In this document: positions 47,594-56,845 of the stretch, one piece after another
Layout: every line of letters begins with the position of its first letter
Position numbering within the stretch: the stretch's first letter is position 1
DNA from: JANRJY01 sp033763735
GTDB taxonomy: Bacteria > Bacteroidota > Bacteroidia > Cytophagales > UBA9547
DNA length: 64,000 nt
Assembly: GCA_033763735.1 (NCBI GenBank)
Contig: JANRJY010000080.1
Location: forward strand, 1-64,000
Reading direction: 5' to 3'
Position numbers and translations under genes: made by a program
The notes under the pieces: generated by a model
The model's database searches: none
What the model was told of the DNA's origin: nothing
What the model saw: the letters and a program-made list of their open reading frames with translations, nothing else

Positions 47594-48385
47594 ATGTTTA
47601 ATTTCTCAATTACACCGGCTGTTCGCAATCTGCTGTTAATCAACTTGGTAGTTTTCATTACAGATAAGTTTGTATTTGATTTAACCAATTTATTTGGACT
47701 CCGATACATCTATGGTAGTGAATTTTATCCTTTTCAATTTTTCACATACATGTTTCTACATGCCGATTTCAGCCATATCTTCTTCAATATGTTTGCCTTG
47801 TTTATGTTTGGCCCATTGCTCGAACGATTTTGGGGACCAAAAAAATTTCTGATTTTTTACATTATTACAGGCATTGGTGGTGGAGTTATATATAGTATTA
47901 TTACTTTCTACAACATGTATGATTTGCAAAGTGCAATCAATTTGTATTTGCAAGATCCCAATCCTGACAAATTCACCATTTTCATGGACAAATACGCCAA
48001 AGGGATATATCATGCCAATTATAATTTCATCAATCGATTTGCCGAAAACCCTACAGATCAGGGAATGATTCAGGAAAGCATTGATTTTGTAAAAGTTTTG
48101 TTTGATCGCAAAGCCAATGCCCCTTTAATTGGTGCATCCGGATGTGTATTTGGGGTATTAATGGCCTTTGGCATGCTTTTCCCAAATACAGAATTATTTA
48201 TTTTCCCATTACCCGTTCCGATAAAAGCATGGTTATACGTAACTTTTTACGGTCTTATAGAGTTATATGCTGGAGTAAGAGCACAAGAAGGTGACAATGT
48301 TGCTCATTTTGCACATATAGGCGGAATGGTATTTGCATACATCATGATTCGATTGTGGAAATCAAGAAGAGATGAATTTTATTGA
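47594..48385 (+). CDS. Rhomboid-family intramembrane serine protease
   Basis: A 263-residue integral membrane protease. It shows the rhomboid pattern: HADFSHIFFNMFALFMFG with the oxyanion Asn/His region, the catalytic Ser in LIGASGCVFGVLMAFG, and the catalytic His in VAHFAHIGGMVFAYI. An insertion of about 65 residues lies between the second and fourth helices. It is followed 54 bp later by a second rhomboid gene, an arrangement common in Bacteroidota. The substrate is unknown. Confidence 0.92.
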   Translation: MFNFSITPAVRNLLLINLVVFITDKFVFDLTNLFGLRYIYGSEFYPFQFFTYMFLHADFSHIFFNMFALFMFGPLLERFWGPKKFLIFYIITGIGGGVIYSIITFYNMYDLQSAINLYLQDPNPDKFTIFMDKYAKGIYHANYNFINRFAENPTDQGMIQESIDFVKVLFDRKANAPLIGASGCVFGVLMAFGMLFPNTELFIFPLPVPIKAWLYVTFYGLIELYAGVRAQEGDNVAHFAHIGGMVFAYIMIRLWKSRRDEFY

Positions 48386-48439
48386 ATGGATTATTAAAAA
48401 TGCCTAACTTAGATATTAAGATTGAATTTTGAATATTAA

Positions 48440-49336
48440 ATGAATAGTTTTCTAGAGGATTTAAGAAATAATTTTACAAAATCCGGCAGTAGCCTGAATC
48501 AGATAATCATTATTAATTTGGTGGTTTTTTTGGTATTAATTGTGATGAAAGTGATTCTCACAATTTCCGGAGTTAACGAAATTTATCACATTATATCCAA
48601 TTACATTTTTCTTCCTGCATATTTCATGGAGTTTGCATTCAAACCATGGACTATTATTACTTACTTTTTTACCCATGAAGAATTCTTTCATATACTTTTT
48701 AATATGATTTTTTTATATTGGTTTGGTCAGTTAATTACAGAGTTCTTAGGAAACAAGCGACTAGTCAATTTGTATATCTTGGGCGGTATCGCTGGAGGCA
48801 TTTTATATCTGGTCATGTATAATACGATTCCCTATTTTTCAGTAAAAGCTTATAATACAGCACTTTTAGGAGCTTCAGGTGCAGTGTATGCGGTAGTATT
48901 GGGAGCAGCCACTTTGTTGCCTGATTATACTTTTTATTTGATATTTATTGGGCCGGTCCGAATCAAATATATCGCTGCAGCTTATTTGATTTTATCTTTT
49001 GCTCAAATGATAGGTCCCAATGCCGGAGGCAATATTGCGCACTTAGGAGGCGGCATAATGGGCATGTTATATATATGGCAACTTCGAAGAGGTAACGATT
49101 GGGGAAAACCCATCGAAAAAATGTCTTCTTTTTTTAATGATTTGTTTAAACCACGACCCAAAATTGAAGTATCTTATAAATCAACAACTAAAAAGAAAAT
49201 GGTTAGCAATGATGATGATATTTCACAGGCAGAATTGGATGCCATACTAGACAAAATATCAAAATTCGGATATGAAAAATTAACCAAAGAAGAAAAACAA
49301 AAACTGTTCAAAGCCAGTCAAAGTACACATATTTAG
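48440..49336 (+). CDS. Second rhomboid-family protease with cytoplasmic tail
   Basis: A 298-residue rhomboid: FFHILFNMIFLYWFG, catalytic Ser in LLGASGAVYAVVLG, catalytic His in NIAHLGGGIMGM. A C-terminal cytoplasmic tail of about 80 residues ends in a DUF6576-type helical segment (LDAILDKISKFGYEKLTKEE). It lies directly downstream of another rhomboid and 18 bp before a small STAS-like gene, so the run 47594-50634 may be one unit. Confidence 0.92.
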   Translation: MNSFLEDLRNNFTKSGSSLNQIIIINLVVFLVLIVMKVILTISGVNEIYHIISNYIFLPAYFMEFAFKPWTIITYFFTHEEFFHILFNMIFLYWFGQLITEFLGNKRLVNLYILGGIAGGILYLVMYNTIPYFSVKAYNTALLGASGAVYAVVLGAATLLPDYTFYLIFIGPVRIKYIAAAYLILSFAQMIGPNAGGNIAHLGGGIMGMLYIWQLRRGNDWGKPIEKMSSFFNDLFKPRPKIEVSYKSTTKKKMVSNDDDISQAELDAILDKISKFGYEKLTKEEKQKLFKASQSTHI

Positions 49337-49353
49337 ATTCTTAAAAAGCTGAT

Positions 49354-49725
49354 ATGTCAAATATTCGTTTATACGGAACCTTCGAATTAAAAGGAGATAT
49401 TTTGGAGGTTATTTACCCATCGTTTGAACCAAGTGTTGAAGAGTACAAAGATTACCTGAAACGATTGGATACTTTCATTCTAAATGATAAAAAAATTAAT
49501 ATCATTTATGATACTACCAATTCAAAATATCTTTCTGCGGATAATCGAATTTTACAAAGTAATTGGATTAAACTGCGTCAAAAAGAATTAAAAGAAAACG
49601 TAAAAATGATGTATTTCATTATTCCATCTTTACCAGTCCGATTAGTTTTAAAAACGATATTGGCATTTAGCCCCCTACCATGCCCACACGAAGTTGTAAA
49701 AGACCGAAGCGAAATCAAATTATAA
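49354..49725 (+). CDS. Small soluble protein, STAS/SpoIIAA-like
   Basis: A 123-residue cytoplasmic protein with alternating strands and helices (EVIYPSFEPSVEEYKDYLKR ... KKINIIYDTTNSKYLSADNR). The pattern resembles SpoIIAA/STAS-like small proteins of Bacteroidota; I cannot assign a function. It sits 18 bp after a rhomboid gene and 10 bp before menA, so it is probably co-transcribed with them. Confidence 0.55.
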   Translation: MSNIRLYGTFELKGDILEVIYPSFEPSVEEYKDYLKRLDTFILNDKKINIIYDTTNSKYLSADNRILQSNWIKLRQKELKENVKMMYFIIPSLPVRLVLKTILAFSPLPCPHEVVKDRSEIKL

Positions 49726-49734
49726 TTTATTTGC

Positions 49735-50634
49735 ATGAGTAGCATACAAAATTGGATTTCCGCTGCCCGACCTAGAACACTTCCTTTGGCAGTTTCAGGA
49801 ATTATTATGGGTAATTTTTTAGCCTTTTCTTACAAAAAATTTGACCTAACAATTGCCTTTATTTCAATTCTTACGGCTGTATTTCTACAAATATTATCCA
49901 ACCTTGCCAACGATTATGGCGATACGCAACACGGAGCAGATAACGAACTTAGAAGCGGTCCTTCAAGAGCAGTACAGTCAGGAGCCATAACTGCCTCCCA
50001 AATGAAAGTCGGCATGGCTATTGCTGCTTTATTATCGTTGACTTCCGGTTTGTTTTTAATTTACTTTTCTTTTGGGCTATTCACCGCCAATTTCAATATT
50101 TTTCTGACTTTAGGTTTATTATCAATTGTTGCGGCATATAGTTACACAGCAGGAATTTTGCCTTACGGATACAAAGGACTGGGCGATTTGAGTGTATTTC
50201 TGTTTTTTGGACCTGTCGCAGTTGCAGGAAGCTATTTTTTACAAACCCATAATTTAGATATTTTAATATTTCTTCCTGCGTTATCTGTTGGCTTACTTTC
50301 TGTAGCCGTGCTCAACTTAAATAATATGCGTGATGTATTGCCTGATGCAGCTGCAGGAAAGGTTACTATTCCATTGAAGTTAGGTCTTCAAAAAGCAGGG
50401 TTTTATCATTTTGGATTAATATTGTTCGCCTTTTTAGGGGCAATCACTTTTCATATTTTAATTGCCGGACTTCAAAAATGGATGCTTTTTTTAGTAACCA
50501 TCATCATTTTCGGGAACACTCTTAAAGTAGTATTACGCCAACCCGAACCACAACTTTTGGACCCTTTGCTAAAGAAAACAGCTTTAGGCACACTAGCTTT
50601 TGTATTGCTTTTTGGAATTGGGATAATTATTTAA
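49735..50634 (+). CDS. menA: 1,4-dihydroxy-2-naphthoate polyprenyltransferase
   Basis: A 299-residue UbiA-superfamily prenyltransferase that attaches the isoprenoid tail in menaquinone synthesis. It opens ISAARPRTLPLAVSGIIMG, typical of MenA. The first Asp-rich motif is NLANDYGDTQHGADN; the second is NNMRDVLPDAAAGKVTIP. About nine membrane helices are apparent and the length is normal. It follows the small STAS-like gene and overlaps the convergent DUF2490 gene by 8 bp. Confidence 0.92.
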   Translation: MSSIQNWISAARPRTLPLAVSGIIMGNFLAFSYKKFDLTIAFISILTAVFLQILSNLANDYGDTQHGADNELRSGPSRAVQSGAITASQMKVGMAIAALLSLTSGLFLIYFSFGLFTANFNIFLTLGLLSIVAAYSYTAGILPYGYKGLGDLSVFLFFGPVAVAGSYFLQTHNLDILIFLPALSVGLLSVAVLNLNNMRDVLPDAAAGKVTIPLKLGLQKAGFYHFGLILFAFLGAITFHILIAGLQKWMLFLVTIIIFGNTLKVVLRQPEPQLLDPLLKKTALGTLAFVLLFGIGIII

Positions 50635-51481
50635 CGCTATTTTCAGGTAAAACTGCAGGTATATCCATATTAACTGCTACTTTTTTCGTAAAATCCAAAT
50701 TGTAAGTGACTCCAACCAAAAAACCTGTATTATATTCAAAAATCGGAATGGTGGATGCAGTTTTATCATACGTATTCAAGGTTCTTGCTTTTTGCACTAT
50801 TTGAGACAAAAACCCAGCTTCTATTCTGAAATTCTTGTGTACTCTGAAACCTAATCCAAAATTAAATCGATTTTGATCAAATACATTGGCACCCACATTA
50901 TATCCAGCACCAATCAATATTTCATCAAATGAATGCAAGTAAAATTCTTTATCATCAATAGTTTTGCCTTGTAAGGGCATTGCCACTCTGAATCTATATC
51001 TGAATCGCATCATAAATCGCCATTCATCTTTTCTTAAGTTTCCATCAGCATCGTACAAGTTGCCCAACCATCTTTCTTCTAATTTGAGCCTATGGTTTAC
51101 TTCAAATATTCCGGTATTGTTTTTAATCAATAAATCTTGATATATGCGATGCTCCGGAAATGCCTGATCTTCACCTGCTTTGTTAGGCACCGATATAGGA
51201 TATTTGCCATAAGGAAATGTTTGTGCTTGTGCATAACCAACAGTAACCATTGCATTTTCATGAATATTATAATTAACACCAAACCGAGCTAACGATTGCT
51301 GCCATGTAAGAATAAAGTCATCTCTGCGCCATTGATATTCTGTATGAATGCTCCATTTTTTAGCAATTTTATGATCGCCAAAATAGCCATACCAACCAAT
51401 TTCGTTATCAACTGAACTTCTGGGCTGAGCAAATGAAATTCCGTATATTAAAATAGAGATGAGAATTAAATTATTGTACAT
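50627..51481 (-). CDS. DUF2490 outer-membrane protein
   Basis: A 284-residue protein with a signal peptide (MYNNLILISILIYGISFAQ). Repeated amphipathic beta strands follow: WSIHTEYQWRRDDF, HRLKLEERWLG, WRFMMRFRYRFRVAMPL, FEYNTGFLVGVTYNLDF. This is typical of DUF2490 beta-barrels in Bacteroidota. The function is unknown. It converges on menA with an 8-bp overlap of the coding ends. Confidence 0.85.
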   Translation of the reverse strand: MYNNLILISILIYGISFAQPRSSVDNEIGWYGYFGDHKIAKKWSIHTEYQWRRDDFILTWQQSLARFGVNYNIHENAMVTVGYAQAQTFPYGKYPISVPNKAGEDQAFPEHRIYQDLLIKNNTGIFEVNHRLKLEERWLGNLYDADGNLRKDEWRFMMRFRYRFRVAMPLQGKTIDDKEFYLHSFDEILIGAGYNVGANVFDQNRFNFGLGFRVHKNFRIEAGFLSQIVQKARTLNTYDKTASTIPIFEYNTGFLVGVTYNLDFTKKVAVNMDIPAVLPENSVK

Positions 51482-51587
51482 AGACTTACAATTTATGGTT
51501 GCAAATAAAGCACTTTAAGTGCAATGAAATATTAAAGGTTAATTAATAAGAAATTAAAAATCAATAAAAGTTTGCTTAATATTGATT

Positions 51588-51989
51588 ATGAAACTAACTC
51601 ATTTAATTAATAAGCCGGTTGAAGTTGTATTTTCTTATCTTACTGATATGCAAAAATTCACATCTGTACATCCTGTTATTTCCAAAATCAACCATTTATA
51701 TAGTAATACTTACATGGTGTATGAAACTTTGAATTTTGGATTTGTTCCAATTTCATTTACTTACCCGGTAACGGTTGAAAGCGATTTTGATAAAAAAATA
51801 GTGATAATCAAAGCTAAAGTTATGGGAATGAGCGATATAAAAATGACTTTTGTGCTTTCAGATAAAAAAAACAGGTCGCTAATTGATGAAAGCATCGAAA
51901 TATCAAGCATATTACCTATCAAAAGTATTATTCAAAATATTTTCAAAAAACAACATTTAGTATTATTTCAAAACATTGAAAATCAATAA
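51588..51989 (+). CDS. SRPBCC-fold (START-like) small protein
   Basis: A 133-residue protein of the polyketide cyclase/START-like helix-grip type. It starts with LINKPVEVVFSYLTDMQKFTSVHPVI and ends with a long helix (IKSIIQNIFKKQHLVLF). These bind hydrophobic ligands; no ligand can be named. The ATG at 51588 is preferred over the in-frame TTG two codons before it. It is closely followed by the PaiB-like gene. Confidence 0.72.
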   Translation: MKLTHLINKPVEVVFSYLTDMQKFTSVHPVISKINHLYSNTYMVYETLNFGFVPISFTYPVTVESDFDKKIVIIKAKVMGMSDIKMTFVLSDKKNRSLIDESIEISSILPIKSIIQNIFKKQHLVLFQNIENQ

Positions 51990-51996
51990 TTTAAGC

Positions 51997-52620
51997 ATGT
52001 ATATTCCAAACCATTTCAAAACAGAAAACAAAGATGAAATAATCGATTTTGTTAAGAAATATAGTTTTGCGACAATAGTTACTGTAAAAAACAATATTCC
52101 TTCAGCTACTCATATTCCTTTTGCAGTTCAAGAAGAAAATAATGAAATTATTTTGTACGCACATTTCGCAAAAGGCAATCCACAAGTGAATGAATTATTA
52201 GAAAATAATGTACTAGTTATTTTTGCTGAACCACACGCTTATATTTCACCCAAAAATTATGAAGGCGAACAAAATGTACCCACTTGGAATTATATGGCGG
52301 TGCATTTATATGGAACAGCAGAACTAATTTTAGACCAAAACAAAAAAATTGAAATGATGGAGTTAACGATTTCAACATTTGAAAGTGAATATTTGACGCA
52401 ATGGAGTCAATTGTCAAACGACTATAAGCAAAAAATGTTAAATGGCATAGTAGCATTCAAAATCAAAGTCAACGATATACAAGCTAAGAAAAAACTAAGT
52501 CAGAACAGAAGTGCTTATGAAAGAACCAACATTATAAATACGCTAAAAAACAGCGAATTAACTAGCGAAAATGCAATTTCTGAACTGATGCATAAAAACG
52601 AAGAATTCTTAAAAGAATAA
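51997..52620 (+). CDS. PaiB-like FMN-binding protein
   Basis: A 207-residue protein of the PaiB/FMN-binding split-barrel family. It begins MYIPNHFKTENKDEIIDFVKKY, then ATHIPFAVQE, YAHFAKGNPQ, AEPHAYISPKNYEGEQNVPTWNY and GIVAFKIKVNDIQAKKKLSQNR, the family's signature order. PaiB of Bacillus was described as a negative regulator of sporulation and degradative enzymes; an FMN or haem-linked redox role is possible. Start: ATG at 51997 fits the family N-terminus better than the upstream TTG at 51976. It follows the SRPBCC gene by 7 bp. Confidence 0.88.
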   Translation: MYIPNHFKTENKDEIIDFVKKYSFATIVTVKNNIPSATHIPFAVQEENNEIILYAHFAKGNPQVNELLENNVLVIFAEPHAYISPKNYEGEQNVPTWNYMAVHLYGTAELILDQNKKIEMMELTISTFESEYLTQWSQLSNDYKQKMLNGIVAFKIKVNDIQAKKKLSQNRSAYERTNIINTLKNSELTSENAISELMHKNEEFLKE

Positions 52621-52667
52621 TGCTTCAAAATCACGATAAATATTCTCAAAAAATAAAATACACCCAA

Positions 52668-53813
52668 ATGAATAAAATTACAAAAGTCATTATCATTATT
52701 TTACAAATTGCTTCTACTCAAGTCATTTTTAGCCAAAACACTGATTTTCAATCTGGTAGTATTTGGAAAGACAATAATGGTATTCACATTAATGCACATG
52801 GCGGTGGCATTTTATATTTTAAGCACACATATTTCTGGTATGGGGAGCATAAAATAGAAGGAACCAAAGGGAATGCTGCCTGGGTAGGTGTTCATGTGTA
52901 CTCTTCAAAGGATTTATATAACTGGACCGATAGTGGAATTGCATTACCAGTTGTTAAAAACGATTCACTAAATGAAATTTCTGAAGGTTGTGTATTAGAA
53001 AGACCTAAAGTAATCTATAATTCTAAAACCAAAAAATTCGTAATGTGGTTTCATCTCGAATTAAGAGGGAAGGGTTATGATGCGGCACGTGCAGGTGTTG
53101 CTATTGCTGATAAACCTACTGGACCTTTTACATATTTAAAAAGTTTCAGACCGAATGCCGGATATTGGCCAATAAACGTACAACCCTTTCATAAACAACC
53201 TGTTGGTAAGGATATCAAAGACAAATATTGTGGTGGCAAAGGATGCCTTCCTGCTCATGTAGATACTGTGAATATATTAGGTAGAGATTTCAAAGGTGGC
53301 CAAATGTCGCGCGATATGAATCTTTTTGTCGATACTGATGCAAAAGCTTATTTGATATCCGCCTCTGAAGAAAATAGTACGACTCACATTTCACAATTAA
53401 CTGACGACTACCTGAGTACATCAGGTAAATATGTGCGAATATTCCCAAACAGATATATGGAAGCCGGTACGATTTTCAAAACTAGTTCAGGCATCTATTT
53501 TTTTATGGCTTCCGATTGTACCGGCTGGAGTCCTAATGCGGCTCGTTCTGCTTGGACTACTAATATTTTTGGACCTTGGACCGAAATTGGAAACCCGGCT
53601 ACTGGACCCGATTCAGCGCTGACCTTTCGCTCACAAAGTACATTTATACTTCCTTATAAAGGCAAAAAAGATGCATTTATTTATATGGGCGACCGTTGGA
53701 ATCCTGACAATGCCATTGATGGCAGATATGTTTGGCTGCCTATTAAGTTAAGTAAAAACAAATTTCAAATCAGTTGGATGGACAAATGGGATTTGGAGTA
53801 TCTTTACAAATGA
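52668..53813 (+). CDS. Glycoside hydrolase family 43 protein (exo-1,3-galactanase-like)
   Basis: A 381-residue secreted protein with a signal peptide (1-23, ending IFSQ). The five-bladed propeller pattern of GH43 is visible: INAHGGGILYFKHTYFWYGEH, VGVHVYSSKDLYNW, CVLERPKVIYNSKTKKFVMW, GPFTYLKSFRP, SRDMNLFVDTDAKAYLI. The LERPKV segment matches the galactan exo-beta-1,3-galactosidase-like subgroup. Start: ATG at 52668 gives the signal peptide; the ATG at 52620 that overlaps the preceding stop would bury it. Next to a GH29 fucosidase and an AraC regulator, it probably belongs to a small glycan-use locus. Confidence 0.85.
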   Translation: MNKITKVIIIILQIASTQVIFSQNTDFQSGSIWKDNNGIHINAHGGGILYFKHTYFWYGEHKIEGTKGNAAWVGVHVYSSKDLYNWTDSGIALPVVKNDSLNEISEGCVLERPKVIYNSKTKKFVMWFHLELRGKGYDAARAGVAIADKPTGPFTYLKSFRPNAGYWPINVQPFHKQPVGKDIKDKYCGGKGCLPAHVDTVNILGRDFKGGQMSRDMNLFVDTDAKAYLISASEENSTTHISQLTDDYLSTSGKYVRIFPNRYMEAGTIFKTSSGIYFFMASDCTGWSPNAARSAWTTNIFGPWTEIGNPATGPDSALTFRSQSTFILPYKGKKDAFIYMGDRWNPDNAIDGRYVWLPIKLSKNKFQISWMDKWDLEYLYK

Positions 53814-53886
53814 ATACTTAAATAATTATTACTGGGTTTCAATCTTTTATTTTTCATACTACTTACTTCAATAATAAATAATTTAT

Positions 53887-55512
53887 TTACCAATTTTCAT
53901 ATTTCACTACCCAAACATGTTTTGCAGGTCTTTTTGAAGGATTTTTCATTTCTTCAGGAAACTCTACATACATGCCATCAACTGGGTTGTCGTAAGAAAG
54001 GAGTGGTTTGTTGTATCCTAATAAATAGGCCTTTGTTTCCCATTTTGGGTGTGCCATTCTTAACGTAATATTGCCTGTTTTTGGCCATTCAAATAAAAAG
54101 GCATAGGTATATTTACCATCTTTTGTAGTAGTATACCACACATTGTCTCCTGTATTCGATGGGTCCGAAGATTCTTTGGTAGCTCTTGTTCCGTATATTG
54201 CTTCTCCATTGGTTTTAAGCCAATCACCCATTTCGTTAAATCTTGAAATCTGATTTTGTGGAATATTTCCTTCACCATCTGGACATACCATTAACATCAA
54301 ATTGCCATTTCGAGCTACAATTCTTACGAGCATCTTTATCAATTCTGAGGGAGAGAGCATAGTAGAATCATTATCAGCCCAATAGTATCCATATGAGCCT
54401 CCTAATGGACGATTTTCTTCCCAATAGTGTTCCTTATTTTCAATAATTACATGAAATTCACTGGTGTAAAAGTCGCCATGTTTTTCTCTCGAATCGGTGC
54501 CTAATCTATCGTTTACAGCTACTTCTTTTTTACCTTCGTTTTTGTTATAGAAATATGAAGTTATAATATCATTCCCATTATTTTTTGAAGTATTAAACCA
54601 TTCTGCGTCATACCACAAAATATCAGGATTGTACTTATCTATTACCTCTTTCATATAAGGCACATAATAATCATTGATGTAATTATTTACTGCAATTTTG
54701 CCGGAAATCATTCTGTTATGCTTTTTGGAATCAAATTTTAAGTATCCGCTCATATCATCTTTAGGGTCGTTTGCAGCTTTTGTAGTACGAAGCAAAATCG
54801 AATTGTTGTTGATGATAGGATATTCAAACTCATAGTTGCAATTGTAGAAGCCATATTTAAGCCCTTGTTTTTGAAAAGCACCATACATTTCGCCAAGCAA
54901 ATCCCTGTAAGGAGGCATATCTACCGCATCACGATGGGAATAGCTATTATTCCATATACAATAACCATCCATATGTTTTGCAAATGGAATTACATATTTA
55001 GCTCCCCATTTCTTGCATTGAAGGGCAAACGTGTCGGAATTGAATTTGTTGGCTTTAAATAAAGGAATAAAGTCATCCCGTTCAAAATCAGCACCCCAAT
55101 ACTTTTTATGGTATTCTACTACTTTTGGATTCTCGTACATGTATCCCAAATAGGTGTCAGGATAATAATTGCCATGGTAGCCTCGAGCGCCATAACCTGC
55201 TGGCGACCATAAACCCCAATCGAGGAAAATGCCAAACTTGGCATCTTTGAACCACTCGGGTAGTCTGTGCTTATCAATTTTGCTGAAATCAGGTTTATAT
55301 GGACTTTTATTAATCAAATCTTTCATATCTTTTTCTGCAACTCGAGCTTTCCGCATCTGCTCACTCGAATACATTTTAGACAATTCTTCAATTGAATATT
55401 TGTAAATAAATGGTTTGAAATCTTTTGGCCTCGTAGGTTGTATTTCTTGCGAAAAAATAGGTGTAAACAAAGTCGAAATGAAATAACAGCCCACAAATAA
55501 TATTTTTCTCAT
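53887..55512 (-). CDS. Alpha-L-fucosidase, GH29
   Basis: A 541-residue secreted enzyme with a signal peptide (about 1-21). The GH29 barrel is clear: EWFKDAKFGIFLDWGLWSP, KKWGAKYVIPFAKHMDGYC with the substrate-binding His, and NPDILWYDAEWF with the catalytic nucleophile Asp302 (codon 54607-54609). NGNLMLMVCPDGEGNIP and GEAIYGTR follow in the C-terminal part. It removes alpha-L-fucose from glycans. It is convergent with the GH43 gene (73-bp gap) and divergent from the AraC regulator, with a perfect dyad between the two starts. Confidence 0.92.
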   Translation of the reverse strand: MRKILFVGCYFISTLFTPIFSQEIQPTRPKDFKPFIYKYSIEELSKMYSSEQMRKARVAEKDMKDLINKSPYKPDFSKIDKHRLPEWFKDAKFGIFLDWGLWSPAGYGARGYHGNYYPDTYLGYMYENPKVVEYHKKYWGADFERDDFIPLFKANKFNSDTFALQCKKWGAKYVIPFAKHMDGYCIWNNSYSHRDAVDMPPYRDLLGEMYGAFQKQGLKYGFYNCNYEFEYPIINNNSILLRTTKAANDPKDDMSGYLKFDSKKHNRMISGKIAVNNYINDYYVPYMKEVIDKYNPDILWYDAEWFNTSKNNGNDIITSYFYNKNEGKKEVAVNDRLGTDSREKHGDFYTSEFHVIIENKEHYWEENRPLGGSYGYYWADNDSTMLSPSELIKMLVRIVARNGNLMLMVCPDGEGNIPQNQISRFNEMGDWLKTNGEAIYGTRATKESSDPSNTGDNVWYTTTKDGKYTYAFLFEWPKTGNITLRMAHPKWETKAYLLGYNKPLLSYDNPVDGMYVEFPEEMKNPSKRPAKHVWVVKYENW

Positions 55513-55565
55513 AAAATCTGAATTTTAGTATGGAAGCAAAATTAAATTTAAAAATATTTGAATAC

Positions 55566-55590
55566 TATAACAATATTTGCAATTGTTATA
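55566..55590. promoter_or_regulatory. Perfect 9-bp inverted repeat between fucosidase and AraC genes
   Basis: Arms TATAACAAT and ATTGTTATA are separated by 7 bp (ATTTGCA). The dyad lies 54 bp upstream of the fucosidase start and 20 bp upstream of the AraC start, in the 97-bp divergent region. The spacer overlaps a -7-like AATATTTG reading toward the AraC gene. It looks like a shared operator. Confidence 0.6.
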
Positions 55591-55609
55591 ACATAATTTT
55601 CGCTTTCAA

Positions 55610-56482
55610 ATGATTAAAGAACAAGTAATCGTTCATGCCAATGAATCATTTCATACAAAACTGGAAATTAAGCCTTATTTTGACGTCCCACTTCATTCCC
55701 ATCCTTTTTACGAAATTATTTATATAGCCAAAGGAGATGGCATATGTTACACCCTTGGAAATGAGATGCCTTTCGCTTCAGGAGACCTATTTATGTGGGG
55801 ACCTAATCTTGTTCATACACTCAAATGTCCGGAAGCTTATTATACAAATGAACAGCCAAATGCTACTGAAGTGTATGTAATTCATTTTGACCAAAATAAT
55901 TTTTGCAACATATTGGCAATGTTTCCTGAAAGTAAAGATTTACAAGATCTCTGGAAAGAATCAAATCAAGGAATTATGGTAAAATCTGCAAATCAAACGC
56001 TTATTGATGGGTTGATAAATCAAATAGTTGAAGCAAAAGGAATTGAAAAACTTGTATTATTAATCCAAATTTCATCCATTATCTTAAAAAGCAATTATAT
56101 TAAAATTCTAAATAATAACCCCATCGAAAACAATGAAAATCCTGTTAAAAGTTATAAACCGGCTGATAAAATGGAATTGATTTATGAGTATCTTACCAAT
56201 AATTACAAATTACAAATTACGCTTACATTGTTAGCAAACATGGTACATATGAGTCCGTCAGCCTTTTGCAGAAAATTCAAATCGCATTACTTAAAAAATT
56301 ACATTCAAGTATTGCACGAAATACGATTGGGACATGCTAAGCGGATGTTTATGAATGGTCATTCAAATATTGCAGAAGTTGGTTATAAGGTTGGATACAA
56401 TTCTGCTTCATATTTTAGTGAAACGTTCAAACGGTACAACAAAATTTCACCAAATGAATTTATCAACCTTCAAAATACATAA
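55610..56482 (+). CDS. AraC-family transcriptional regulator with cupin sensor
   Basis: A 290-residue regulator. The N-terminal cupin (about 15-130) reads PLHSHPFYEIIYIAKGDG and FASGDLFMWGPNLVHTL, likely binding a sugar. The C-terminal AraC double HTH (about 190-288) has MSPSAFCRKFKSHYLKNYIQVLHEIRLGHAKRMF and VGYNSASYFSETFKRYNKISPNEF. It is divergent from the GH29 fucosidase and near the GH43 gene, so it probably controls them in response to a released sugar. Confidence 0.9.
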   Translation: MIKEQVIVHANESFHTKLEIKPYFDVPLHSHPFYEIIYIAKGDGICYTLGNEMPFASGDLFMWGPNLVHTLKCPEAYYTNEQPNATEVYVIHFDQNNFCNILAMFPESKDLQDLWKESNQGIMVKSANQTLIDGLINQIVEAKGIEKLVLLIQISSIILKSNYIKILNNNPIENNENPVKSYKPADKMELIYEYLTNNYKLQITLTLLANMVHMSPSAFCRKFKSHYLKNYIQVLHEIRLGHAKRMFMNGHSNIAEVGYKVGYNSASYFSETFKRYNKISPNEFINLQNT

Positions 56483-56840
56483 AATTTTTGCAATATTTTT
56501 TTTAGGTACAGGAGTTTTTGCCCTAATTGGTTCAATATATACCTGGGGTGAAGGACCGATTTACTATCAAGTGCAATTTGAAAAAGTTTGGCTTCCCTTG
56601 GCAGACCTAATAGTAACAGGCCCTTTGTCAATAATATCCGTAATAGGATTATGGAAACAAAAAAAATGGGGACTTATAGCTGGATTAGTTACCTCCGGTG
56701 TTTATATTTTGGGTTCAGTAATGGTATACATTCAAATAATATGGACTGGACCTCCTTATAAATTGCAATTAGTAATCCCTTCCCTATTTGGAACAGCTAT
56801 TGCCTTAAGCTATATTTATTGGAGGAAAAGCAATTTGTAA
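56454..56840 (+). CDS. Small multi-pass membrane protein
   Basis: A 128-residue protein with about four hydrophobic helices: FAIFFLGTGVFALIGSIY, LADLIVTGPLSIISVIGLW, WGLIAGLVTSGVYILGSVMVYI, and LVIPSLFGTAIALSYIYW. No family recognised. Its ATG lies inside the 3' end of the AraC gene, overlapping by 29 bp in another frame, which suggests translational coupling. The longer frame from 56355 is rejected because it would overlap the AraC HTH. It converges on pstB with a 5-bp gap. Confidence 0.65.
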   Translation: MNLSTFKIHKIFAIFFLGTGVFALIGSIYTWGEGPIYYQVQFEKVWLPLADLIVTGPLSIISVIGLWKQKKWGLIAGLVTSGVYILGSVMVYIQIIWTGPPYKLQLVIPSLFGTAIALSYIYWRKSNL

Positions 56841-56845
56841 ATTAC

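Noticed and set aside
56355..56453. Upstream extension of the small membrane protein frame
   Set aside because: It lies within the AraC HTH coding region in another frame; the ATG at 56454 starts just before the first membrane helix.
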